Source of the DNA: Cyclostephanos tholiformis
Lineage: Eukaryota > Bacillariophyta > Thalassiosirophyceae > Thalassiosirales > Thalassiosiraceae
Length of the DNA: 16,263 nucleotides
Direction: 5' to 3'
NCBI GenBank assembly: GCA_036939975.1
Contig: JALLPB010000744.1
Location: 1-16,263, forward strand
Below the pieces are notes generated by a model, which was given only the letters and a program-made list of their open reading frames with translations, made no database searches and had not been told where the DNA came from. Below, piece after piece: positions 6,910 to 15,779 of the stretch. Numbering within the stretch: the stretch's first letter is position 1; the number at the start of each line of letters is the position of its first letter. The position numbers and the translations under genes are program-made.

Positions 6910-8463
6910 ATGGAGGACGCGCTCGGACCCTACGGACTGGCCATCCCGTCGTCGGCCGCGAACTACCACGACGTCGTCATCGGCGAATCATCGTCATTGC
7001 CACCGCTCGCCCGCCACCGCGAGTCGAACGACGACGCTCGATACGTTGGCCGATTGGCCTACTTCACGAACGCGCGTCGACCGATCGACGACGACGTCGG
7101 ACCTCCTCGATATGGCGTGACTATCGCCATCGTTGGCGTGCACGGATCGGGTCGAGATGCGCGATCGACGCTACGTCGTCTCGTCGATGCCGCGACGACG
7201 AGGGAGGACGACGACGGCGATGATGCTCACGACGTCGATGGGACGACCACGACCGCAACCACGAAGACGACGACGACCGCGAATGGTGGAGGCGCGGAGA
7301 GGATCCTCGTCGTCGCACCTTGGTTCCTCGCACCCGTAGACATTTGTCCACCTCCCCCGGAGTCCTCCTCCTCCTCGTCCACTTCCTCTTCGTCCTCCCC
7401 GTCATACCTGCGGTGGGTGGACGACGCATGCGGTCCGTTGGGGATCGAGCACTCCTTCCGATACGGCGCCGAGTCGATCCACGACGTGGCCCCCGTCGAG
7501 GAAGGGGGGGGAGATGTTTCCAATAATGACGATGACACTGCCGCCAGGTCGACGAATACGATTAGCTCGTACGCGGCGATGGACGTATTGATCGAGACGT
7601 TGTGCGACAGGGCGCATTATCCAGACCTCGAGCGCATTGTGGTAGTAGGACATTCGGCGGGGGGTCAACTAGTGCACCGTTGGGGGTTGACGTCGGGGAG
7701 CTGGTGTTTCGGCGATCACGAGAATGATGACGACGATGGTAAACTCCCGTCCGTCTTCATCGTGTCGGCCAATCCACGATCGTACACCTACCTTGACGGG
7801 AGGCGATACCTCCCCGCAACATCCGCCGCTGACGACGAAAACGCGATATCGTCGACGGACAATGTCGGAGGACGACGCGCCGAGCCCGTGCCATCGCCGC
7901 CAATGTTCGACGATTTGGTATTCCGATTCCCAATGGAATACGAGGAGGAGGAATGTCGGTGTTACAATCGATACATGTGGGGCCTCGAGGATAATCCGGA
8001 TCTGCCCGCACCGTACATTGCGAGGAACGTCTATAAGCTAATGGCGCGCGATCGCGGCGGGAATGGAAATCACAACTCAGACGCATTGTTCTGCCGATAC
8101 GCACTGCGCAACGTCACTTATCTGAGTGGAGAAAACGATACGAAGATGTTAGATGACCAAATTAGCAATGGTGACGGATACCAGGGCCCGACGAGGAGAG
8201 AACGGTGCGAGCGGTATTACGCCGCTCTTCAAGTCCGTGGGAATGAGATATTGCGAGATCGACGTCAGGGCGAAATGACGGACGAGGAAGACGGTAGGGG
8301 TCGAAATAATTATGCATGTATCAGATCGAAGATTAGATTTCATTCCACACAAACCGAGGGCCGTGAGATGCGAGTGCATCGCCTCATCATAGTGAAGAAC
8401 GTTGGGCATAATGGAACACTTATGTTTCAGAGCGAAGAAGGTCGTATCGCCATGTTCAGTTGA
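6910..8463 (+). CDS. Alpha/beta-hydrolase fold protein
   Basis: This is a single-exon frame of 517 aa. The first ATG is at 6910, with an in-frame TAG at 6871, and the stop is TGA at 8461. An oxyanion-loop-like GVHGSGRDA lies near residue 80. The nucleophile elbow VVVGHSAGGQ puts the catalytic Ser at 249. NPRSYTYLDGRRY (about 285) and a Trp/Gly/Leu segment (RYMWGLEDN) follow. RNVTYLSGENDTKM offers Asp410 and VKNVGHNGTLMF offers His500, completing a plausible Ser-Asp-His triad in the right order. The domain is split by low-complexity inserts: a Thr-rich run (7234-7280), a Ser run (7363-7398) and several Asp runs. No signal peptide or membrane segment is seen, so a soluble cytosolic enzyme is likely. 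The substrate is unknown: it could be an esterase, lipase or peptidase. GC content and CGA/GAC repetition are clearly higher than in the neighbours. Confidence 0.8.
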   Translation: MEDALGPYGLAIPSSAANYHDVVIGESSSLPPLARHRESNDDARYVGRLAYFTNARRPIDDDVGPPRYGVTIAIVGVHGSGRDARSTLRRLVDAATTREDDDGDDAHDVDGTTTTATTKTTTTANGGGAERILVVAPWFLAPVDICPPPPESSSSSSTSSSSSPSYLRWVDDACGPLGIEHSFRYGAESIHDVAPVEEGGGDVSNNDDDTAARSTNTISSYAAMDVLIETLCDRAHYPDLERIVVVGHSAGGQLVHRWGLTSGSWCFGDHENDDDDGKLPSVFIVSANPRSYTYLDGRRYLPATSAADDENAISSTDNVGGRRAEPVPSPPMFDDLVFRFPMEYEEEECRCYNRYMWGLEDNPDLPAPYIARNVYKLMARDRGGNGNHNSDALFCRYALRNVTYLSGENDTKMLDDQISNGDGYQGPTRRERCERYYAALQVRGNEILRDRRQGEMTDEEDGRGRNNYACIRSKIRFHSTQTEGREMRVHRLIIVKNVGHNGTLMFQSEEGRIAMFS

Positions 8464-8599
8464 TACGGTACTTTTTTCTTTACATAGACGTTGGCGTTTA
8501 ACAATGATGCCTGTATTTTCTAGGCTCTCGCGAAGACCTACGAATCATCGTGTCTGCCATATCATAACCACGCCTTAGATGAATCCCAATTGGCAGCTG

Positions 8600-10288
8600 T
8601 CATAAAGAGCTTGAGGTCCGCCAATCATCGATATCAGTAATATTCATATCAGAATCGATCATATACCCGCCTCGGTCTACATACATCTTGTATGCCTCCA
8701 TTGCTTTTTCACATTTTTTTCTGTGGTTTGGGGCCATATTGTGCAAGTTGATATCTGTATCAACCATTCGTATTCCAGTATATCTGCTTTCTTTTCCTCG
8801 AATATTTGATTTTCGTAAGTGTGGAAATTGCCTCTTCAACTCTACATGTAGTTCCAATTCCTTCAATAAATCTGGATGCGAAGGTTTAAATACCTCCGTC
8901 CCATTGCTGAATTCATTTTTGGGTGCATTGTCACTGCCCCCCAGTCGACCCTGCTTTCCGATCCTTCGATAATTCTTATTGGGCAGATGTAACACTGCCA
9001 GTTGGCCAAAGTTCTCCACTGGAAGTAATTGGATTATTCCGCAGTGCCTCTTCCCATACATCATTTGGGATGACATCCACACACGCTGCGTCCCCTCTGT
9101 TGGCTGGCTTGGATTATCTGGACGTGATGGACGATTTCTGATCTCATTGAATCGGCACTTCGGTCGGTCCTTCCATGATTTCAATAGAGCGGGAGTTACG
9201 ATGTACATACCCTGGTGCGGGTGGCGCATTGAAACATAATACGGAGATAGCGCATCATCCTCAACTTTTTTCACCGTCTTTTCGAAAATAGGCCTCCCCA
9301 GATGCTCCCAATATACCCTGGTGACATTAACACTAGCATGTCGCGTTTTATCCGTCATCACCACATTCTCGGGAAAATCGTACTCGTATCGAATAATGCC
9401 AACGTTGAAATCTGTTGCGCGCGTCGGACCTAAAATGCTAGCAACCCGATTGGTTTCGTGAAGATATGCCGCTACGGTCTTCGGGGTGATGCGAATGTCA
9501 TCCTGTTTAGACGTATTCGGAAACATCGAGATAGTGATAAAGAGGAGTTACATTGCAAAGGCAATGAACATCGATGAGGGTAACTCACCTCAGTGTAAAC
9601 AAATACATCGTATTGATCAATCCTATCATAGAACAACTCTCGATGAAAATCTACCAGATGCAGTCTCACACTATTCGGTTTAAGCATCAATGTCATCGTC
9701 AGACCTGCATTGGGCGACGGGTTATTGCATCTCATTCGATCGTTGAGCATGTCAATTAGGGCCACGGGATACTTCATTTAAACATCGAAAATCGTGACAC
9801 AATCCATTATTCCAATTAGATCGAACTTAAACGAAGGTGTAGAATTCTCGAAATACTGCGCAATGGATGGAACTCACCAGTACTGTTGTATAGATCACGA
9901 CATCGACCTTTGATCCGGCGTAACACAGATCCTGAAATCCATCGAGGACTTCTTCCAGATGTGACAATTGCATGAAATCGAAGGAAGCGATGGTAACCAG
10001 TACTCGAAGACCATCTAATATCGAAGACGACGTAAGAGAATGAGAGGACTCATTTCTATATTCTGGAAATGATTCGAATTGTCTCGTCAGGAGACGAGGC
10101 GATAGGTGGGGACTTGGGCGATAGTGCATCGTCGCCCAAGTCGGATCATATTTGTTCGTTTGCCACAAAAAGAATGAGGAAGATACAACGAGGCCAAATA
10201 TGAAAGAAGTTATTAGGGAGATGTGGCGATAAGGGGATGCTCCGGCGGCGATGGTGGGGCGGTGCTCTTTGAGTTTGACGGTGGTCAT
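8600..10288 (-). CDS. Type II membrane protein, glycosyltransferase-like, unknown family
   Basis: There are three exons: 10288-9878, 9771-9589 and 9502-8600. Introns 9877-9772 (106 nt) and 9588-9503 (86 nt) both have GTGAGT donors, AG acceptors and phase 0, giving 498 aa and a TGA stop. A short basic N-terminus is followed by one membrane helix (SLITSFIFGLVVSSSFFLW, about residues 25-43), the layout of Golgi type II proteins. The luminal part opens with LRVLVTIASFDFMQLSHLEE and KVDVVIYTTVLYP. RCNNPSPNAGLTMTL and VRLHLVDFHRELFY follow. YDVFVYTEDDIRITPKTV spans the second junction; its acidic cluster Glu198-Asp199-Asp200 may act as a DxD-like metal site. Later blocks are TRVYWEHLG, HQGMYIVTP, VWMSSQMM and VLHLPNKNYRRIG. 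I recognise the pattern as resembling GT-A glycosyltransferases but cannot name a CAZy family, so the enzymatic role is inference. Confidence 0.75.
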
Positions 10289-10548
10289 TGTCTATCTATA
10301 TTATCTGCATAATATTTCCGTAAAACCTCTATCCCTGCGAAAAGGAAGCACACGTTTACCTTTCGTCTGTCCGCTCCATAAGATGTCCGAAACATACGTA
10401 AAATACTGTATCGTACTCTCTATAGGTAAAAAAGTAGGTCAAACCACCCATCTCCCACTCTCTCTCTCTAAATGAGAAACAACAAAACATAAAATCAACC
10501 CCGACCACAGAACCGTCAACACCCGGTACCTTTTCTTCTCTTATCATC
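10289..10548. promoter_or_regulatory. Short shared divergent promoter region (membrane protein / Sas10)
   Basis: These 260 bp separate the divergent ATGs at 10288 and 10549. The plus-strand side contains a CT-rich run (CCCACTCTCTCTCTCT, about 10456-10471) followed by an A-rich stretch and a TTTTCTTCTCTTATC segment just before the Sas10 ATG. Pyrimidine-rich tracts near starts are common in compact promoters without TATA boxes. No specific factor site can be assigned. Confidence 0.4.
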
Positions 10549-13062
10549 ATGGGCAGACGATCTCGCCACTCCGCGAAGACGGGGGGCAATCAGTCAAGCC
10601 ACAAGTCGCGCACCAAGGCCATAAAATCGTCACGAGGCAATCGCGATGACTCTGGCGACGATGATCCGATGTACAACGAGGTCGAGCGTTATCACAATCG
10701 TATGGAGGAGGAGAATTATTTGAAGTTGGACGACGACGACGACGACGACGACGACGGTGGCGATAGTAGCAGCGAGGACGACGGCATCACCAAGCATCAG
10801 GAGGGGGTTTTCAACCTGGGTATCCGGGGGAGCAGTGAGGAGGAGGAAGACGACGATGGCGAGAGCAACGAGGACAAGGAGGACGAGATGTCGCCTCCAC
10901 GTGCCAAGAAATCCTATACCGCCTCCTCCGACTCGGACGGGAGCGTTTCCGAGTCCGAAGACGACGATGCTTACGGATCCAAATCAAGTAAGCTGTTGAA
11001 CTGGGGGGATAAGAAATACTCTTATTATCACGGGGACACGGCCGATTTAGAAATTGGGCAGGACGTCGAAGATGCCTACCTTGAAGAGGAGGCGGCGCGA
11101 GAGGTAGAGAAGGCTCAATTGGACGGTATGGACGATGAAGATTTCTTCCTCGGTACGAACGAGAAATCGTGCGAAGACGAGGGACCGAAATCAAACAACA
11201 AAAGTTCAAGGGACCTAGGTAATATGGAAATCATCAAATCGAGCAAAAGTCCCAAACATGTATCCAAATTATCCGATAGGGAGAAGATGAAACTGGTCAA
11301 GATGCATCACCCAGAGCTGTTGCCGTTGGTACAGCATTTCTCTCATTCGGTATCGGAACTGAGCGAGATAACGTTGGTAGCGGCGGGCGCGATGTTACGA
11401 AACGGTATTACCAAGTGCGCAAAAGAAATGGAGGTAAATGAGTTCACATCGTATTGCAACTGCTTGTGCTGGGTGGGGCTGCGAGCTTGTTTGTATGGGA
11501 GCACTCAATATGATAGGCTTGAACAAGACACGCATTTAAATGTCGTGGTTGATGTTTTGGCAGAAACGCAGTGCGATATCGACATCAAGGGGGATCTATT
11601 TTTATCCTACGGATTAGCTTTTCCCCTCAAAAGCATACCATTCGCTTGTATGGCTCCCACATCTCACTGTTGCCTTTTTCTTGCATGCGCGCACTCACAC
11701 TCTGATACCACGAAACAGGCTGTGGGCGCAACACCCGCCGGTATTCAATATCTCATTACTAAAACTATGCTTCAGGCATCCAAGGCATTGAATCTGTCGC
11801 TTTATCTTCTACTCAAGTCAGATCACGCATCTACAAACGAGGATGTTGCTGGCGTCCAACTCGTAATGGATGTGGATCCTAGTGATGCCGTTCGTAATCA
11901 TCCAGTGATGCACCGTCTGAACCAATTGTCAGTGTTGACAGATAAACTTAAAGAGGGCGTGGAGGAGAAGACGCCTGGATTGCATGAACAGATGAATAGT
12001 TTGGTAAATGCTGCGGCTCTTATGGCTGGCGGATCTTTGTCCTCAAGTGATGACAGCGAAATCAGCGATGATGATGACGACGATGACGACGATGACGACG
12101 ATGGGACCCGTTCTTCTGCAACAGGGGACGATGCAAAAATTGATGCCGCTGATAATCCCACACGGCTTGCTTCCGATGTCAAATCAAACGATTACGACGC
12201 ACAGTCATTGTCTGAAAGTGACGAAGAACACGAAACGCAAGGAGCCATTCAAAGGCGCATCATGACGGAAGCCAAGTTTGCCTTGCGAAATCAGGACATC
12301 GACCGTGACATGGAAAAGGTTACCAATTACAAAAAGAGACGCCAAGCCCCAACTTCATCTGATTATGGCGACGAGAATGACGAAATAACTGACAAGACGG
12401 TCATAGCCAGTCGTAATCTGGCATCGACAATGAACTCGATAGTTCAAAAATCCATCTCTTCCAATATGAAGAGAAATAAGTTGGCAAGAGATGACGACGA
12501 CATTGAAGAGTACGATAGATTGCAAAGAGGCCTGTCGATGATGGAGGAGGAACTTGGAAAAGGTTCTGATGATGACGATAACGATGATGACGAGGATGAT
12601 GAAGGCCTTCGCGAAAGCGATGAGGATGACTTTTACCAGGCAATAAAGTCAAAGAACAAAGCCAAAAAAGCGGCCAAGCAAAAGATGTATGCAGTTGCTC
12701 CAAAGTATCCTAGACTTGACACTGAGGTCGATGGTGCGTTTGGACTGTTGTAGTACCATCGAATATTTTTCGCGTTTCATAGTCTCACCTGAGTCTTGCT
12801 TCTCTCTTCTGCCCACCAATATATCACAGGTGAGCGCGCCATCGGCAAAACAATAATGAAAAATCGGGGTCTTGTTGCGCACAAGCCCAAAATTAATCGC
12901 AATCCCCGTGTGAAGAAGCGCGAACATTATCGCAAAGCCCTCATCCGTAGAAAGGGTGCTGTTCGTGAAGTCCGTACTGATGAAGGGCATGTGTATGGGG
13001 GGGAGGCTACAGGTATTAAGTCGGATATCAGTCGGAGTAGAAAACTTGGATCGCGCCGTTGA
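10549..13062 (+). CDS. UTP3: Sas10/UTP3 family SSU-processome protein
   Basis: Proposed exons are 10549-11433, 11719-12733 and 12830-13062, with a TGA stop, giving 710 aa. Sas10/Utp3 proteins belong to the U3 snoRNP SSU processome in the nucleolus and help early 18S pre-rRNA processing. The N-terminal third is acidic and Ser-rich with an Asp9 run. The Sas10/Utp3/C1D domain (about residues 240-345) shows MHHPELLPLVQHF, then, across the first intron, GATPAGIQYL, followed by ALNLSLYLLLK and NHPVMHRLNQL. A second Asp12 run follows. The Sas10 C-terminal domain (about 612-710) has VDGERAIGKTIMKNRGL, INRNPRVKKREHYRKALIRR and GAVREVR. The last intron (12734-12829, 96 nt) is required, since reading through meets TAG and it splits the VDGERA motif. 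The first intron (11434-11718) is stop-free and could be retained, giving 805 aa. Confidence 0.92.
10729..10755 (+). repeat. (GAC)9 microsatellite encoding an Asp run in Sas10
   Basis: Nine consecutive GAC codons encode nine aspartates in the acidic N-terminal region. The run is pure, so it is prone to length change. Acidic tracts are usual in Sas10-type nucleolar proteins. Confidence 0.9.
11434..11718 (+). other. Stop-free 285-nt intron (exitron candidate) in the Sas10 domain
   Basis: The donor GAG/GTAAATG and acceptor AAACAG/GCTG flank 285 nt, exactly 95 codons, in phase 0 with no stop. The encoded stretch is Cys/Leu-rich and unlike the hydrophilic protein around it. It cuts the Sas10/Utp3/C1D domain just before GATPAGIQYL, a block that normally follows the preceding helix closely. 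A pyrimidine-rich tract (CTCACTGTTGCCTTTTTCTTGC) lies 20-50 nt before the acceptor. Splicing is therefore likely, but an unspliced transcript would still be translatable. Confidence 0.75.
12067..12102 (+). repeat. GAT/GAC repeat encoding an Asp12 run in Sas10
   Basis: Twelve Asp codons follow ISD-type acidic/Ser sequence. GAT and GAC are mixed (mostly GAT-GAC-GAC units), so the amino-acid run appears maintained by selection or older than the pure GAC run upstream. Confidence 0.85.
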
Positions 13063-13336
13063 TTTCATGAATTGCACGGTGAATAAAGATAAGTCACATG
13101 GTTCGATGAAAATTCTTTCACTTGGAAGAATGTATGTGATCTCAAGGCGAAACAAAGTTATAATGACCATGCTCATGCCAGACAAGATCACCTGAACATA
13201 TTTCTCATGTAATGATGCTATCGCCATGGAAGATTACCGTCAGACAGTCGGATTTGGTGTTGTCTGCCCTCTAGAGTTGTCGCGAACATGGACTCTCAAA
13301 AGTGGACATTAATTAAGAAGTTGCTCTCCATATCAT

Positions 13337-14096
13337 TCAACTGATGTACACAATAATTAGCTTATAAGTAGGTAGGGCCCACTGCATTGTTGAGATAAAC
13401 AAAACTAAACATCTATCTCGACCTGGACGATCCATGTCGTACAGCTCGCTTTGAGTTAGAATTGAAATCTTGAATTTCATGTCAATTAACTCCTTCACGA
13501 CGAATTCCAATGATCTGATGATTGCGGCTGTCTCACTGGTAGCAACCCCCACCGTCAATGATCGCGAATACATCAACAAAGAATTTCAAATTTGTGATTG
13601 CTTTTCCTTTTGAGGGCATTCTTTTTTTAGGCAATTGACGGTTGTGCTGCAGATAATGGCGTCGTTGTTGGAAGGCATTTCAATAAAGCTGCTGTCAGTT
13701 GTTGACTTTATCTTATCCAGCACTGATGAGTCCTTTTCTGCCAGTGCCTCCGATGATAAATGCCACATAAATCCTGCTGATGCAGCTGCAGTCTGCATCC
13801 TCAATCAGCTCCTTGCTTCGTTCCATGAATTCTTTTGTGGAGCCAGTCCCAGGAATATGATGCATCTAAATGGGGATCTGTATTATTCGAATTCATGGAC
13901 TAAATGATTTGACAGTGGCTTTCTTGACAGTCTTTGCAACAGAGAACAAATGGAGTACATTTTCTTTCTTCGTGGTGTACCCATCAAAGGAGGAGGAGGA
14001 GTTCCTAGCACAAGCTAAATCATTATGGTCCAACTCATCATCCTCATCAGAGGTGAGAAGCAGAACTGTTCCCACTGTGCAACTTGCATTGCTTAT
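13337..14096 (-). pseudogene. Decayed minus-strand coding remnant, unknown family
   Basis: One minus frame runs from 13804 to 13337 with a single TGA at 13588-13586, and reads AGFMWHLSSEALAEKDSSVL, SSFIEMPSNNDAIICSTTVN and, after the stop, AAIIRSLEFVVKELIDMKFK. Upstream, in another frame, are VGTVLLLTSDEDDELDHNDL and CARNSSSSFDGYTTKKENVL (about 14090-13895) and, beyond two stops, TGSTKEFMERSKELIEDADC (about 13840-13780). The long stretches and balanced composition look like a former protein, perhaps from a DNA transposon or a duplicated gene. I cannot name a family. Confidence 0.3.
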
Positions 14097-14279
14097 TGTC
14101 TATAAAGGCAGAGTGATACACCATTGTTGACTAGTACTGCTGTTGACACCTTTCAACACCTCACCACAGTCAAGACTGCCACAGCCTGCCTTTCCTAGGG
14201 GAACTCAATGTCCCCGCAATGTTGATGTTGCACTTGAACAGTACCTCTTTGTGGCCGCCTCCTCCTCTGCATGCTTGTC

Positions 14280-15377
14280 TTACTGGAGGGGAGAAACAAC
14301 CTGTAGAGATTTTTTATTCACTCCTTCCTTGATTCTTTGTTTATACTCATTCTATGCTTGCACTCTGTCTTTGTCATGAATTTTCCTTAGCTTGTCAAAT
14401 GTGCACACTTATTTGTACCACTTGAACTCAATGCTTTGAATGGGAAATAACCAATGAGTGTGATAGTGCCTGGAAACCTTCACCAGTTTGGATGTGTCCT
14501 AAGCCAAAATGCTAGAAGACGCATAGAGACAAAGAAAAGATAAAAACAACATGTGCTTCGGATGATAATTTGAAAATCATGAGAATATTATGACTACGAT
14601 TAAATAAATTTGAGTGTTGATCCGTAGAATTCTGAATGTAGGAATTCAGTATGTTTTGGTTCACTCCGAGAAGTGTCAAAGGTGTCAAAGATATCTTTTG
14701 ATACTTTTTGGATCTTTTTGGATCTCCTGGATCTTTCAAATCTTTTGGATCCTTTCAGTCCATCCAAGCATGACAGTCTGTCTGTACTTACACCAACGAC
14801 TCGCTTATTGCTTGCGCCTTTCAGCAATAATGTATCCGCTTACTAGATAGAATGGCCTATGACAGGATGACATGTTTTGTTCCAGTAGAGGCGGATTCCT
14901 CTTCGACTGCAGCTTTGTCTCATCATATTGAACAGTATGTACAACATATGTTTCCTTCCCAACTATCGTCCTCCAATACTGAGTCCAAGCTAGTGGCTGC
15001 CCAAACTTTTCCCTGTACTTTTCAAATGTGCATGCTTGTAACTTCAAAACTTGATATTTCTCACAGTGAAAGCCAATAGCAACAATGAGTTCCAACAGCT
15101 TCAATTAAAATATTGGCTGTCCACTTCAGCCCTGGCAGTAGATTCCTCTGTGGATTCCCCTGGTTTGGAAACTTTGATAGGACTTACTCATTGTAGATGA
15201 AGGGGGAAACAATATGAACTTGTTTGACCCCTGCCATGATCCTTCTATTTATTCCATGCTCCCACTTCATCATTGTTGAGCATTTTCCTCAGCCGTTTGA
15301 ATTGACATGCTTGCTTGTACCACTTGATTTCAATGCCATGATTGGGAGATAACAAACATACACAACTCTGCCTGGAA
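14280..15377. repeat. Three diverged direct-repeat copies
   Basis: Three segments in the same orientation share a recognisable core: A at about 14379-14475, C at about 15008-15090 and B at about 15278-15377. A and B share TTGTACCACTTGA, a following TCAATGC, GGGA-ATAAC and GCCTGGAAA in the same order. A and C share TCAAATGTGCA and end near CAATGAGT. Weaker similarity of A and B extends leftwards to about 14280 and 15181. On the minus strand the copies encode related stretches: IEIKWYKQACQFKRLRKML in B, IEFKWYK...CTFDKLRK in A and KYQVLKLQACTFEKYREKFG in C. Old tandem duplications or decayed copies of one transposon gene would explain this. Confidence 0.5.
14704..14756. repeat. GGATC-rich minisatellite-like tract
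   Basis: About five tandem units of 9-10 nt follow one another: TTTTTGGATC twice, then TCCTGGATC, TTTCAAATC and TTTTGGATC. Directly upstream (about 14677-14703) are two GTGTCAAAG-like units and a perfect 12-bp palindrome, AAAGATATCTTT. No coding role is apparent. Confidence 0.55.
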
Positions 15378-15779
15378 AAAACTTTCTTTTTTAGTTTGAA
15401 TGTTCAATTTGGCCTTGGTGGAGGCAGAATCCTCTCCCTCACAATTTACAGGGACAAAGTTGTCATGGGCATTGCTTGTTTTCATCCCTGTTGCAAGCTC
15501 CATTACACACTTGTGACTTCTGAACAAAGCCACATCCTCCACAGACACTCACACATCATTGCAACTGGCACCACCACTTGTGTCCACCACAGTCAAATTT
15601 TTATTCTTTTTCTGACCTATGATCTTGGACCGGCACCACCACCTCAAGAGTGCATTTCATCCTCCTCTTCCCCATCATCAATGACATCATCTTCATCTAC
15701 GTTATGATCACCATTGTTTGCTTTCAATGTCTCATCCTGGGTGTGGTCGCCCAATCCATCCCCTTCCTGGGGGAAAAAG
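15330..15779 (-). pseudogene. Decayed minus-strand fragments with an acidic linker
   Basis: From about 15779 to 15644 a minus frame reads EGDGLGDHTQDETLKANNGD and then VDEDDVIDDGEEEDEMHS before TGA. After stops, another frame (15548-15330) reads VALFRSHKCVMELATGMKTS and NFVPVNCEGEDSASTKAKLN, leading into repeat copy B. An acidic linker followed by such segments could be the N-terminal part of a decayed transposon protein that continues towards 14 kb, but no diagnostic motif is visible. Confidence 0.2.

Noticed and set aside
6789..7223. An Arg-rich plus-strand frame of 144 aa.
   Set aside because: It overlaps the hydrolase gene in another frame, and its Arg richness comes from the CGA/CGT-rich codons of that gene.
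11434..11718. Intronic snoRNA inside the Sas10 gene.
   Set aside because: A TTGATGT and a CTGA occur, but they are about 150 nt apart, the first is off consensus and no terminal stem is evident. No clear H/ACA boxes were seen.
12649..13227. A 192-aa minus-strand frame antisense to the end of Sas10.
   Set aside because: It overlaps the strongly conserved Sas10 C-terminal exon and its protein resembles no domain; it is best read as a shadow frame.
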